This document shows, one piece after another, positions 43,421 to 52,678 of a stretch of 64,000 nucleotides of DNA. Every line of letters starts with the position of its first letter. The stretch's first letter is position 1. The DNA is taken from the NCBI GenBank assembly GCA_025594325.1, contig JANHCV010000001.1, forward strand, positions 1,922,001-1,986,000, given 5' to 3'. The translations under genes were made by a program, and so were the position numbers. Under the pieces are notes generated by a model. It was not told the DNA's origin. It saw nothing but the letters and a program-made list of their open reading frames with translations, and searched no databases. Origin of the DNA: Blastocladiella emersonii ATCC 22665 (Eukaryota > Blastocladiomycota > Blastocladiomycetes > Blastocladiales > Blastocladiaceae).

Positions 43421-43924
43421 TCACGACGACGGCATCACGCCCGAATCAAACAGGTAGTTGATGGCCTTCTCCGCGTCGAAATCGTACCGCTCCAGCGCCT
43501 GCACCGCCTGCTCCTTGCTGAACCCCATGGCCATGACCGTCACCACCGGATCGCCGCCCGACGTCGGCGACGGCGACCGCGCACCCGTTGGTGAGCGAGT
43601 GCCGCCGCCGTTCAGGGAGCCGGCCGAGGCCGTCGCCGACGTGATCGCCGCCGCCGCCGCGGGACCAGCAGCGGGGTGCGCCGGAGTCGCGGCCGCCGCC
43701 GTCGTCGCGGGGGAACCGCCGCCCATGAGCTGCAGGAACGGGTCGTCCCCGCCACCCACGCCGCTGAACGTCATCGGAGCCGGCGCCGGCTTCGGACTCG
43801 TCGTCGCGGCAGCGGGCATCGCTGGGGAGCTGAACGGGTTAAAGTTGAACGGGTTAAAGTTGTGAGCTGGAGCCGCGGCCATGATTACCACGATGGGTGC
43901 GGCAGCCGTCTCGGCCGTCGTCAC
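43421..43924 (-). pseudogene. Truncated 3' copy of the Ede1-like gene with a diverged edge
   Basis: From 43421 to 43803 this is the exact last 128 codons of the Ede1-like gene (TFSGVGGGDDPF through the UBA domain). Beyond the arm edge the frame continues for about 40 codons that still resemble the parent, but with substitutions and a 15-bp tandem duplication giving HNFNPFNFNPFSSPAM where the parent has DDFDPFSFPAM. No EH or coiled-coil part follows, so no scaffold can be made. A short UBA-containing peptide from the ATG at 43924 is conceivable but unsupported. Confidence 0.8.
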
Positions 43925-44079
43925 GGTCGCGATGCGGCCTTTCAGCAGCGCTGGAACACATCATAGTCATGGTTGCGTCGCAACTGACGAGCGACTCACG
44001 TTACTGAAGCGAGACAAAGATCAAGATGCTTGGTGGATATCCCATTCTATTGATACGCAAAACCCCCCACTATTCCTCG

Positions 44080-45738
44080 TCACCTAATGAACCGCGGCAA
44101 CACGCGCAAGATCATCGGGCTCAGCCGCTCGGGTTCGCGGGCGTAGAAGCTCATAATCGTGCCCATCGCCGCCGAGAAGACGGCGACGTCGAGGTGCGGG
44201 ACGCTCGGGAGCCATTCCTTGTGGTCGGTCATGATCTGGTACAGGCTGTGGATGGCCTTGGGTGCCACGTACAGGCCGAGCTCGCTGCGCCGTTTCTTGT
44301 CCTCGATGAGGATCGAGAGCGAGTTGATCAGGCCGAAGACGAAGTACCACATGCGGCGGTCGCGCGAGAGCAGGCCCGCGGTGAAGGACTTGCGCTGCAC
44401 ACAGCAGAGCGCCTGGAAGCCCGCGACAAAGGCGACGAGGAAGGCCGTCGACCGTGACGTGTTGAAAACAACGCGGCGGATGAAAGATGCTGGGCTACGG
44501 GTCGGAGCAGGTGTGTGAGCAAAGCGCCATCAATGGCTCAAGGGAAGCGGCTACGTACTCTCGAAGCACCTGCTTGGACCGCAGGAGCAGCGTCGGGACG
44601 GCGTGGAGGGTAAAGTAGACGGGGAAGATGTTGGTGACAATGTGCTTGGACAGGACGCCGCAGTATCGGGTGCAGCTCGTCGACTCGGGGTGGAGAAAGT
44701 GGCACGGCAGCATGTTGAGGTTCGCGGGCGAGCTGCTGATGAGGGCGAGGTTCTCGGGCGCCGTCGTTTTGCGCGCGGCCGCCCACTTGGTGAGCCCCGC
44801 GACGTCAATCGCGCCGGCGGCGCCCTCGCGCGTGACGACGCGGTTGGCGGCGAGCACGTTCTGCGGGATGCGGGCCATCTTGATCATGAAGGCGTAGAAG
44901 TCGCGCGGCAGCGTGGTCGGGTACTGGGTGTAGGCGAACATGATCTGGGCGCAGCTGAGGACGAAGAGCAGCGAGTCGCCGAGCGGGAAGTGGAACAAGT
45001 CGCGGTGCTTGAGCCCGTTGTACCCGGCCTGCAGCGCGCGCATCGAGAACTGCTGCGTGAACATGAGCCGGTTGTCGGGCGACTCGACGAGGATCGACAG
45101 GCCGGCCACGGCGCCCGCGATGAAGGCGCGCCACCGCGGTGCAAGGTCGGCGAGCGCCGGGACCGAGTCGAGCCCGCGCACCGTGCTGTGGAAGAGCAGC
45201 GTGAACAGGCCGAACAGCGCGCCGATCCGCTGCCCGTCGCGGTTGTGGATCTTAGTCGCCTTGAGGATCGAGAGGAGCGACCTAGGAAGGCGGCGCGGTC
45301 TGTCAGCGTCGGGCACACCGCGTCGAGCATCGTCCAACCGTACTCCTTGCCCTTACGCAGCTTGAGCAGCTTGAGCAGCAGCGTGATCCCGGACTTGACT
45401 CCGAACGCGAGGACGAACGACCGGATCGCGCGCTTCGCGATGCGGCGCCAGCTGAGGACGGCGAGGGCGCGGGACCCGGGCGGGCCGTGCGCGTGTGCGT
45501 GGTGCTTCTTGCTGCCGCCCTTGCTGATCTCGGTGGCGTCGCCGAACCGGGGCCCGCCGCGGCTCGACGCGTTGGGCGACGGGAGCGCAGACACAGCGGG
45601 CGTCGCGGTCAGCGACGAAGTCGAGCTCGACGGCGACGACGACGCGGGCGAGTCCTGGTTGTGCATGTCGATGACGGGCGAGCGCGAGCGCGAACGGACG
45701 CGGGTCGTTGTCGCGGAAGTCGGCGAGGCGGCCGTCAT
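44080..45738 (-). CDS. TMEM135-like multi-pass membrane protein
   Basis: The model is complement(44080..44494, 44559..45281, 45344..45738), 510 residues. Both introns (64 and 62 nt) begin GTACG and end TAG and restore frame (GKE+SLLSILKATK, LR+DPASFIRR). An N-terminal Ser-rich region is followed by about six hydrophobic segments (FGLFTLLFHSTVRGLDSVPAL, FIAGAVAGLSILVE, LLFVLSCAQIMFAY). The block LPCHFLHPESTSCTRYCGVL followed by FPVYFTLHAVPTLLL is the Cys/His-Pro motif typical of TMEM135 proteins of peroxisomes and mitochondria, and AFLVAFVAGFQALCC follows. Animal TMEM135 affects mitochondrial dynamics and peroxisomal lipid handling; the fungal role is unknown. An upstream in-frame ATG at 45810 is possible. 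The right arm of the duplication ends close behind its stop codon. Confidence 0.78.
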
Positions 45739-46272
45739 GGTGGAGAGGCGCGAGGGCGAGCCGGGGTTATGTAGTCGCCGACGCGGGGAACGGTGGGGCG
45801 GTCGAGTCAAGGGCGACGGCCAGCTTTCATGCGCGACCTGCGCGATAGAGATACATGCAGCGCGGAATCAGACGGGAGCGCGAGAGCGAGAGCGGGGACG
45901 AGGCCTTCGGCCGGGTCCGTGTCCCATTCCGCGCTGTGGTCAGCGTGGGTCCCGAAGGCGCTCATGCCGGTTCCGGAGGAGGGCGACGGACGAGGGACCC
46001 GCTTGGGGCGCCGCGCCGAGGGCGTTGGGGCGGCGGCCGCACGTGGCACGTGCAGCAAGGCGCGTCGTGCGAGACAGACGTGTCTCGCACCGGATCCGCC
46101 GCGTCTATCCCGCTCCCTTGCGCGCCTCGAGACATGGTGGCAAGCAGTGCGCAACCAGACAAGTTAAGCTATTCAAACGTATACGGGGGTGATCACAGTG
46201 TTTGGGAGGGGTGGGGGATAGAAACCGAGGACTCGATTATAGACTCTACGACGGCCGCGACGGCACCGGCAA
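45739..46272. other. TMEM135-like upstream / GSH1 3' flank
   Basis: Nothing recognisable is coded here. The stretch separates two minus-strand genes and should contain the TMEM135-like promoter and the GSH1 terminator. Confidence 0.4.
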
Positions 46273-48603
46273 CTACGCGTGGTGGTGGTGGACGGGCGCG
46301 ACTTTGGGGAACTCGTCGCGTTCCGTGACCTTCTGGCACTCGCGGAGGAGGTCGTACGCCATGGCGGGCGTGACGCGGCTGTCGTGCTTGTACTCTGGGT
46401 GGCGCATGAGGTAGTCGCGCATCCAGTTGGCCGTGGTCGCGACGCGGCCGGCCGCGCGGTCCGCGATGAAGTCGAGGTACCCGTCGACCTGCGCCCGCAC
46501 CGCCGCGTCCATGACCAGCGTGTCGAGGAACGACCGGATCAGCGGGATCAGGCCCGTGAACTCGCCCGCACGCCCGTTCATGATCGTGTCGATGGTCATG
46601 GGCTTCCACTGCCCGCCGAGCCCGGCGCCCGCGCCCGCCCCGTTCGTCGGCGGCGGCGACGCCGTCCGGCTGCCGGGGAGCGTGCTGCCGTTGGTCGCCG
46701 CGCCGGTCCCGACACTGCCGGTGCCGTCGAGGGACAAGTCGCTGTGCACGACGTTGGCGTCGAGCTGCTCGAGGCTGCCGCCGAGCGCCTTGGGCGGCGA
46801 CGACGGCGCCGAGGCCGTGGCGAGCCGGCGGATCGGCGAATTGGACCGCGACCGCTGCGCAAACGACGCGCACCCGCACGCGGACGGGTCCGCCGCTGCC
46901 GCTGCCGCCGCCGCCGTAGCGCCGTTGATGGCTGCCGCCGCGGCGGCCGCGGGCGCGGGCACGTTCTCGGTGCGGACGGGCGAGTGGCGGCGTGCGCCGT
47001 CGAGGAGCTCGCGCTCCAGGTCCTTGACCTCGTCGAAGATGGCCTGGCGGAACCAGAACTGGCCGTTGAGGACCGCGTCGCGCTGCTGTGCCGTGGCCAT
47101 GTTGGCGTCGACGAGCGAGAGCGGGATGTACAGGTCGAGGTCGAGGCACAGGATGACGCGCGACACGAGCACGATGAACACCGAGTAGGCCGCGTTCTCA
47201 AAGTCGGTCAGCTGCACCTCCATGGCGCGGAACTCGACGCGCCACCCGAGCTCCGGGTGCGTGGTCGGCGGCGGCTTGAACCGCATTGTCTGCCAGTTGG
47301 TCGACTGCAGGTTCTCGAAGTGGTCCGTGACCACGGCGTCGTCCTGCACCAGCAGCTCGCGGTACAGGACCAGCGGGTCGCGGATGAACAGGTGCGCGAC
47401 GTGCCGCGCGAGGAGCGGGTCGACGCCCTCGCGCAGCAGCTCGGCCTCGATGTCGCGGTCAATGACGAGCGGGATGTCGTTGTACTCGGGGCGGTACGAC
47501 GCGTGCGTGGCAATGTACGTCGAGATCGAGTCGTAGCGCGACTTGGGGATGCGGCGCGGCACCTTGGTCACGTCCACCTGCTCGTCGCGGTCGCCATCGA
47601 GGTTCCACTGCGGGGACCGGACGGGCGCCACGGGGTCGACGCCGCGCTCGACGTTGTTGCGGTCGTCGACGGACCCGGCGATCACGTTCCACCGGCAGTC
47701 GACGTCGGCGAGGCGGCCGCGGAACACGGGCGACGACGCCGTGAGGGCGAGCATGACGGGGGCGAGCACCGCGAGCTGGTCGTACAGGTGGCGCGCCTCG
47801 CACATGTGGCTGGCCTGCAGCGTGATCTGCAGACACGAGCAGCCCATGCCGAAGCACATGCAGTCCATGTAGATGTGGTTCTCCTTGGCCTGGCCCGTCG
47901 CGTACTCGTGGTCGAGCCCGGGCTCCCGGAACGGCCACGGGGTGTTGCGGTCCTTGAACACGGGCATGTTGATGGCGACCTTCTGCCCGCGGCGCTCGCG
48001 GATGTTGGCCGTGAGGGTGCGGAAGCGCGGGTGCGGGTTGATGGCGTCGTCGGGGACGAAGAGCGACTTGGACGCGGCGTCCGGGTGGTCGGGCGCGGCG
48101 GGGACGTGCGGGTGGAGGAAGGGCGCGAGGTCTGCGTCGCCGAGGCGCGGGAAGGACGTGACCGAGGCGAGGAACTCGTCGGGGGCGAGGAACTGCGCGG
48201 CGGCGACGCGGCGGCGCTTCATGGACGACTGGACCTTGGACAGCTCGTCGGCCTTGAGCCCGTAGGGCGTGCCGGGGGTGCCCTCGAGCATGTACCGGGC
48301 GTACTCGGGCCGCCACAGCAGGTCGACGTCGCGGCCGTCGACCTTGGCGGCCTCCTCGTCCTTCATGAGCTCGGTCAGCACGTCGTAGCCGCGCAGCGAC
48401 AGCGTCGCGTTCTTGGCCGCGTCGTCGAAGCGGACCAGCATGTACTCGACCTCGTCGCCCCAGTACAGCTCGCCGCGGCGGCCGCTCTCCTTGTTGCGGC
48501 GGTAGGTGGCGAGGAACTGCTGGATGCCGTGCTTGCGCACGTGGTCGGCGTACTGGCGCGCGTCGGCCCACGGCAGCGGCGTGCCCTGCGAGAGGAGGCC
48601 CAT
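46273..48603 (-). CDS. GSH1: Glutamate-cysteine ligase catalytic subunit
   Basis: This is an intronless gene of 776 residues from ATG at 48603. It starts MGLLSQGTPLPWADARQYAD, then RRGELYWGDEVEYMLVRFDD (substrate-binding Glu residues), RPEYARYMLEGTPGTPY, YMDCMCFGMGCSCLQITLQA with the Cys-rich block of eukaryotic GCL, the SPVFRGRLADVDCRWNVI block, and MRFKPPPTTHPELGWRVEFR followed by VQLTDFENAA. It ligates glutamate and cysteine with ATP, the committed step of glutathione synthesis. An Ala- and Ser-rich disordered insert of about 130 residues sits near the C-terminus before MTIDTIMNGRAGEF. The glutathione link to the nearby OPT transporters, a family that can carry glutathione, is only circumstantial. 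Confidence 0.94.
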   Translation of the reverse strand: MGLLSQGTPLPWADARQYADHVRKHGIQQFLATYRRNKESGRRGELYWGDEVEYMLVRFDDAAKNATLSLRGYDVLTELMKDEEAAKVDGRDVDLLWRPEYARYMLEGTPGTPYGLKADELSKVQSSMKRRRVAAAQFLAPDEFLASVTSFPRLGDADLAPFLHPHVPAAPDHPDAASKSLFVPDDAINPHPRFRTLTANIRERRGQKVAINMPVFKDRNTPWPFREPGLDHEYATGQAKENHIYMDCMCFGMGCSCLQITLQASHMCEARHLYDQLAVLAPVMLALTASSPVFRGRLADVDCRWNVIAGSVDDRNNVERGVDPVAPVRSPQWNLDGDRDEQVDVTKVPRRIPKSRYDSISTYIATHASYRPEYNDIPLVIDRDIEAELLREGVDPLLARHVAHLFIRDPLVLYRELLVQDDAVVTDHFENLQSTNWQTMRFKPPPTTHPELGWRVEFRAMEVQLTDFENAAYSVFIVLVSRVILCLDLDLYIPLSLVDANMATAQQRDAVLNGQFWFRQAIFDEVKDLERELLDGARRHSPVRTENVPAPAAAAAAAINGATAAAAAAAADPSACGCASFAQRSRSNSPIRRLATASAPSSPPKALGGSLEQLDANVVHSDLSLDGTGSVGTGAATNGSTLPGSRTASPPPTNGAGAGAGLGGQWKPMTIDTIMNGRAGEFTGLIPLIRSFLDTLVMDAAVRAQVDGYLDFIADRAAGRVATTANWMRDYLMRHPEYKHDSRVTPAMAYDLLRECQKVTERDEFPKVAPVHHHHA

Positions 48604-49815
48604 GGTCGTCGTCGGGTGTGATGCAGGAAAGTCGATTCAGGGCACCGGCGTCGTCGGGTCGGCGGGAGGGATGGGCAGGGACCGACTGCTACCGTCGGAG
48701 CGTAGTTCCTGCGTTAGCTTGCGGGTCGCAACGACACCGAAGGCCGGCCGGCCGGTTGAGACACGGTGCCCGCAGCGCAGCGGAGCACGGCGGGGAGGAC
48801 CGCGATCGGGGCAGCGTCGCGGCACGCACGGCCACCGATCGCGCCGAACATGCGAGCCGAGCGAGATCGCGGCCGGCATGGAGCAGAGACGGTCCGCGCG
48901 CATGGCGGAGCGGGGTCGCAGAGGGGGAAACCGGCCGGCCGAGGCGAGAGAGCTACATACGCTGACAAGACAGCAGGCCTGGCGGGGGTCGGAGAAGGGG
49001 GCAAGGCGGGTGATGCCTGCTGTAGGCCGCTTATGAGAGGTCCGAGGAGGGGGGAGCGAGAGCGGCGGGCGGGCGCGGACAGGGTCGGGAGCGCAAGGGA
49101 GACGGTGGGGGGAGACGGCCGCGGCCGCGGTGCTGCACGAAGGCCCGCGACCTGCGGGCCCCTCGCCGGGGCGCGGCAGGTCCCGGGAAGTCGGCCCGCG
49201 CGCTGAGCCGCACGTGTGACAAGATTGCGCTCGAGTAAGCAGACCCTCGACCTGACAAATATTTTGACGCCAAGTTGACGCGAATAGCTCTCTCCGCCGG
49301 CTCGCTGCTGCCGCTGCCGTCGTCGTGCAAGTCGTGGCATCTCCGGCCGTCGTCGCGGCCGCGGTGGCCGCCCGGGCCCTCATTCACGCCGGCGCTCAGC
49401 GAGGCGCATGGCCACCCTCCGCCTCGCTGCTGCTGTGCACTTCTTCCGCTCGCGCCCGCGCGCCTGATGGCGGCCGCGGCCGCGCTGGTGGCGGCAGCGA
49501 CGCCAGGATGACGGCATGTGGTGACTCGGAGAGCGCCAGCGTCGACGTCGCCGGCGTCACGCGAGATGAATTGCTTGGGATGAGGGCGAGTCGCTGTCGG
49601 CGAGCCGATGACCCGCGCGGGCCGTCGTCGTGGTTTGGGGAGCGCGCCGCGCCTCAGCTCATCGCACGATCTTGGACGAGCGTTGTGTGAGCACAGCGCG
49701 GTTTTCGCGACCGGTTGGCCCGCACGGCGTGCCTGCGACCATCGCGCTCGCCCCGCCCTTGGGCGCCGGCGCCTCTCGTCGGCACGCGGCGCTCGCGAAC
49801 GTCGCCCCGTACTCG
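48604..49815. other. Divergent region between GSH1 and the RIB7-like gene
   Basis: About 1.2 kb without a recognised gene. GC-rich frames on both strands look random. It presumably holds both promoters; I saw no TATA box close to either start. Confidence 0.4.
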
Positions 49816-50783
49816 ATGCAACTCATGGACATGGCCGCGGAGAAGACGCCGCCGCTACTCGACCGAATCTGCCGCGAGGTGCTCGAGCCCGCCGGCATGG
49901 CGTGGGCACACCGCCGCGAGGCACCGCCCGCGATCGAGGGCCCGGCGCCGCTGCCGTGGATCACGGCGACGTGGGCGCAATCGCTCGACGCACGGCTGGC
50001 GGGACCGGGTGGCAAGACGATTGCTATCAGCGGTGGGGAGTCGTTCGCCATGACCCACTAGTACGGCGTGAGCATCGTCTGGGCGCCGCGGCCGCTGTGA
50101 TCAACTCACCAACCAGTTGGTGTCCGGCGTAGCATTCGACACATTCACGACGCCATTCTCGTCGGCGTTGGGACCGTGCGCAACGATAACCCGCGCCTGA
50201 ACGGTACGCCGACCCTCTCTCGCGCGGAAACCACCTCGATCCTCACCCAGCTTCGCGATACCACCTGCATTTAGCCCGTATCAACAGCCTCCTCGAAGCG
50301 CTCAAGGAGCCCGCACTCGGTGAGCCCGTGCGAAACCCGCGGCCCGTCATCCTGGACGCGTCCTTTGCGATCCCGCTCGACTGTCACCTGCTCACGCACC
50401 GCGAGACGGTGCGCCCGTGGGTCGTCGTCGATCCCGCCGCTGCCACTGCCGCTCCCGACAAGGTGCGCGCGATAGAAGCGCTCGGCGGACGCGTGCTCGC
50501 CGTCGCGAACGCGCGAACCGACGTGCGCGGCATCTTCGCGCGGCTGTACGCCGAAGGGCTCCGGTCCGTCATGGTCGAGGGTGGCGTCGTGGTCCTCTCG
50601 CACGTGCTCGAGATCGCTACCGCCGTCATCGTGACGGTCGCGCCGCGCTTCATTGGTGGGGACGCGCCGCGCCTCGTCGTCTCAGGCAACACGGCATGGG
50701 GCAGCGACGGGCCGCTTGCCAGCGCGCGCTGGACGACTCTTGGCAGCGACACGGTTCTCGTGGCCAGCAGACCTCCTCAGTGA
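49816..50783 (+). CDS. RIB7: Riboflavin pathway reductase, RIB7-like (RibD C-terminal domain)
   Basis: The three exons are 49816..50060, 50133..50203 and 50275..50783, giving 274 residues. Both introns (72 and 71 nt) start GTACG and end TAG, and splicing restores AMTHYIRHIHDAILVGVGTV and DNPRLNARINSLLEAL. The fold markers are ITATWAQSLDARLAGPGGKT, the His-Asp-Ile/Ala-Leu-Val-Gly loop, PRPVILDASF, and the late VMVEGGVVVL nucleotide-binding block. The family reduces 2,5-diamino-6-ribosylamino-4(3H)-pyrimidinone 5'-phosphate with NADPH in riboflavin synthesis. The frame is open further upstream to 49630, so a longer N-terminus is possible; 49816 fits the usual length. Confidence 0.85.
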
Positions 50784-52678
50784 TACATTTACATGATACC
50801 TTCTTGCACTGATCAGCAGCGTCTCGAGCGACTAGGAGGGAGATTGAGCCACTTGGAGCGGACCGCCCGTGTGCGCGCGGATCCGGCGGCGGCAGGACGC
50901 ATGGAGACGACGGATCCCGGTGAGCGTTGCTGGTCGCAGCGACGAACCGGTTGGCGGCGGTGCTGAGCGCTGGAATCGGGGCGGCCACGGGCGAGTCCTT
51001 CGGCACAGCAACCGCGTGTGCGAACGCAGGCGCGACGGCGGCAGCGGGAACAGCGTGTGCGAACGCAGGCGCGACGGCGGCAGCGGGAACAGCGTGCGGG
51101 AACGGGCACTCGAGTGGTGAACTGGTTCTTGCTGAAGAAATCAGCGGTGAACTGGTGCGCGGTCAGGTTGGTGCTGCACGCGTCGGTTGTTGGCGCATGG
51201 GCAGGAAAATACTGATCTTCGTCGCCGAAAAGTCGGAAGTCCTCGTCCTGGACGGTGGCAGCGATGGTGACCGACCGAGAGCAGTGCGAGGGGGGCACCG
51301 AATACTCGCTGTCGCTGTCACTGTCACTGTCCTCGTCGCTGCCACTGTCTTCGTCGCTGTCGATGACGATAGCCGCGTGGGAGGAGGTGCCCAAGCCTGC
51401 GTCAGCGGTCGGGCTCGGAGGAAGGGGGTGTAGGGCGTGGCGAGCGCGGACGTTTTCGCTGCGTGGTGGGTTAGCAGTGAACGGGCCGTGCCTGAACGGA
51501 GGCTGACGACGCACATTGTGGCGTACACCGACCGGCGGACGATTTTCCAGAGGTAGTCAATGAGGCCCGGGTTCCAGCTGGCGAGCTCGAGACTGACGGC
51601 GCGCCGGTAGCAGGAGTACGAGTCTACAGGTCCACAGGGACAGGTGGTCAGGTTGGATGGTCGCTTGCTTCACACGTCTGTTCGGGCAACGTTACCTGGG
51701 CGTAGTCGACCGTTGTGGCTTTCAGAGGGGGAAGAGTAGGGACGTGGTCATGAGGGGGCATGTGGAGAGGTAGTTGCCCTCCTCGCATATCTATACGGCG
51801 GTGGATCGCAATCATGAGCGCGCGACCTGGGATGTCGGCGTGAGATTTCAGACCTCGATCTTCGAGTCGAGCGGAACATTCCAGCAATAGTGTTCATGTC
51901 GCGGTCCAATGACAATCAAGTTGATCGCGTCGTTGGCGATGACAAGAGTCTCGACAGTATCGCGGTTTTGGGGCGCCCTCATCTCGCCGAGCCAGCGTCG
52001 TGTGACAATAAACGAGGCCGGAGGCAGCTGCGCGTGGCTGCCAGGTTGGCGGCCGCCCGTGTCGTTGCCACAAGTTGTATGATTCATCGAAAGTAGTGGT
52101 CGAGCCTTTGCCGTGCCAGGGGAGAGCGAGAGACTTCGAGCGCACGAGCGCAGTATGCGAAGCGAGTCGTCCCAATCGCGGCTTATCAGAGCACTAACCG
52201 ACTGACCACGATGTGATCCGGTCGGGTCGCGCTGTTTTGAACACGCAGCCTCTGCGCGCGCGCAAGCACGCAAGTTTTGCGCGGGAGGCGCCTGTGTGTC
52301 AGTCAGTCGAGGCAGGGGTGGTGGTCCGCCGAGCGAAAGGGAGCGCGTTGCGCAAACATGTGACGCGAGACATGCGAGACGACGTGCGAGACAACTGCAT
52401 GAAATTCGAGCGCCGTCACGTGTGTGCGTCACGATGCGTCATCGTGACTGACGCGCCGCCACGAACTCTCTCTGTGACGTCGGCCGCCACGGCCGCTGCT
52501 GGCGCCGCATCGCGTGGACCGTGTTGTGCTGCCGCCGCCGTGTTGTGCTGGCCGGCCAGCCGTTGGATCCTCTCGGCTGCGTCGTCGCGTTGCTCTTGCT
52601 CCCTCGCCCGTCCCTGTGGATTCTCTCTCTCCCTCCCGACCTTGCACTGCACTGTACCCATCAGCCAACCCACGCATC
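50784..52678. other. Poorly resolved region with possible minus-strand multi-exon gene
   Basis: I see hints of coding on the minus strand: an acidic segment AIVIDSDEDSGSDEDSDSDS near 51.35 kb, SYSCYRRAVSLELASWNPGL followed by DYLWKIVRRSVYATM near 51.6 kb, and VETLVIANDAINLIVIGPRH near 51.95 kb. An intron-like GTAACG...CTGACC...CCTGTAG lies near 51.62-51.70 kb. I could not join these into one consistent frame. The 3' part of the region holds the leader of the protoglobin gene. Confidence 0.35.
50813..51514 (-). CDS. Hypothetical acidic protein segment
   Basis: A 233-codon open frame with a hydrophobic-acidic stretch (AIVIDSDEDSGSDEDSDSD) like a SUMO-interaction motif, followed by a SerAsp-rich run. 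Toward its end a roughly 39-bp direct repeat (about 51012-51092) makes two copies of a Cys/Arg peptide in this frame and an Ala-rich peptide in another, so which frame is used there is unclear. It may be the last exon of the larger unresolved gene. No family is recognised. Confidence 0.35.
   Translation of the reverse strand: MRRQPPFRHGPFTANPPRSENVRARHALHPLPPSPTADAGLGTSSHAAIVIDSDEDSGSDEDSDSDSDSEYSVPPSHCSRSVTIAATVQDEDFRLFGDEDQYFPAHAPTTDACSTNLTAHQFTADFFSKNQFTTRVPVPARCSRCRRRACVRTRCSRCRRRACVRTRGCCAEGLARGRPDSSAQHRRQPVRRCDQQRSPGSVVSMRPAAAGSARTRAVRSKWLNLPPSRSRRC

Larger units (their letters stand above)
35437..43803 (-). repeat. Right arm of the 8.4-kb inverted duplication
   Basis: This 8367-bp arm is the reverse complement of 24286-32651 with one extra G in the run at 38207-38221. 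It includes mirrored copies of the tRNA-like units, frameshifted AKR, OPT gene, long intergenic region and the last 128 codons of the Ede1-like gene. The outer edge lies about 280 bp from the stop codon of the TMEM135-like gene. Confidence 0.97.

Noticed and set aside
24286-43803. Palindrome as an intact transposon or viral inverted terminal repeat
   Set aside because: The arms hold ordinary chromosomal genes with introns and part of a neighbouring host gene, and no transposase or replication gene is present.
46279-48621. A 780-codon plus-strand open frame opposite GSH1
   Set aside because: It is the antisense shadow of a very GC-rich gene; it reads as Arg/Val/Leu-rich repeats with no domain, while the minus strand is an unmistakable glutamate-cysteine ligase.
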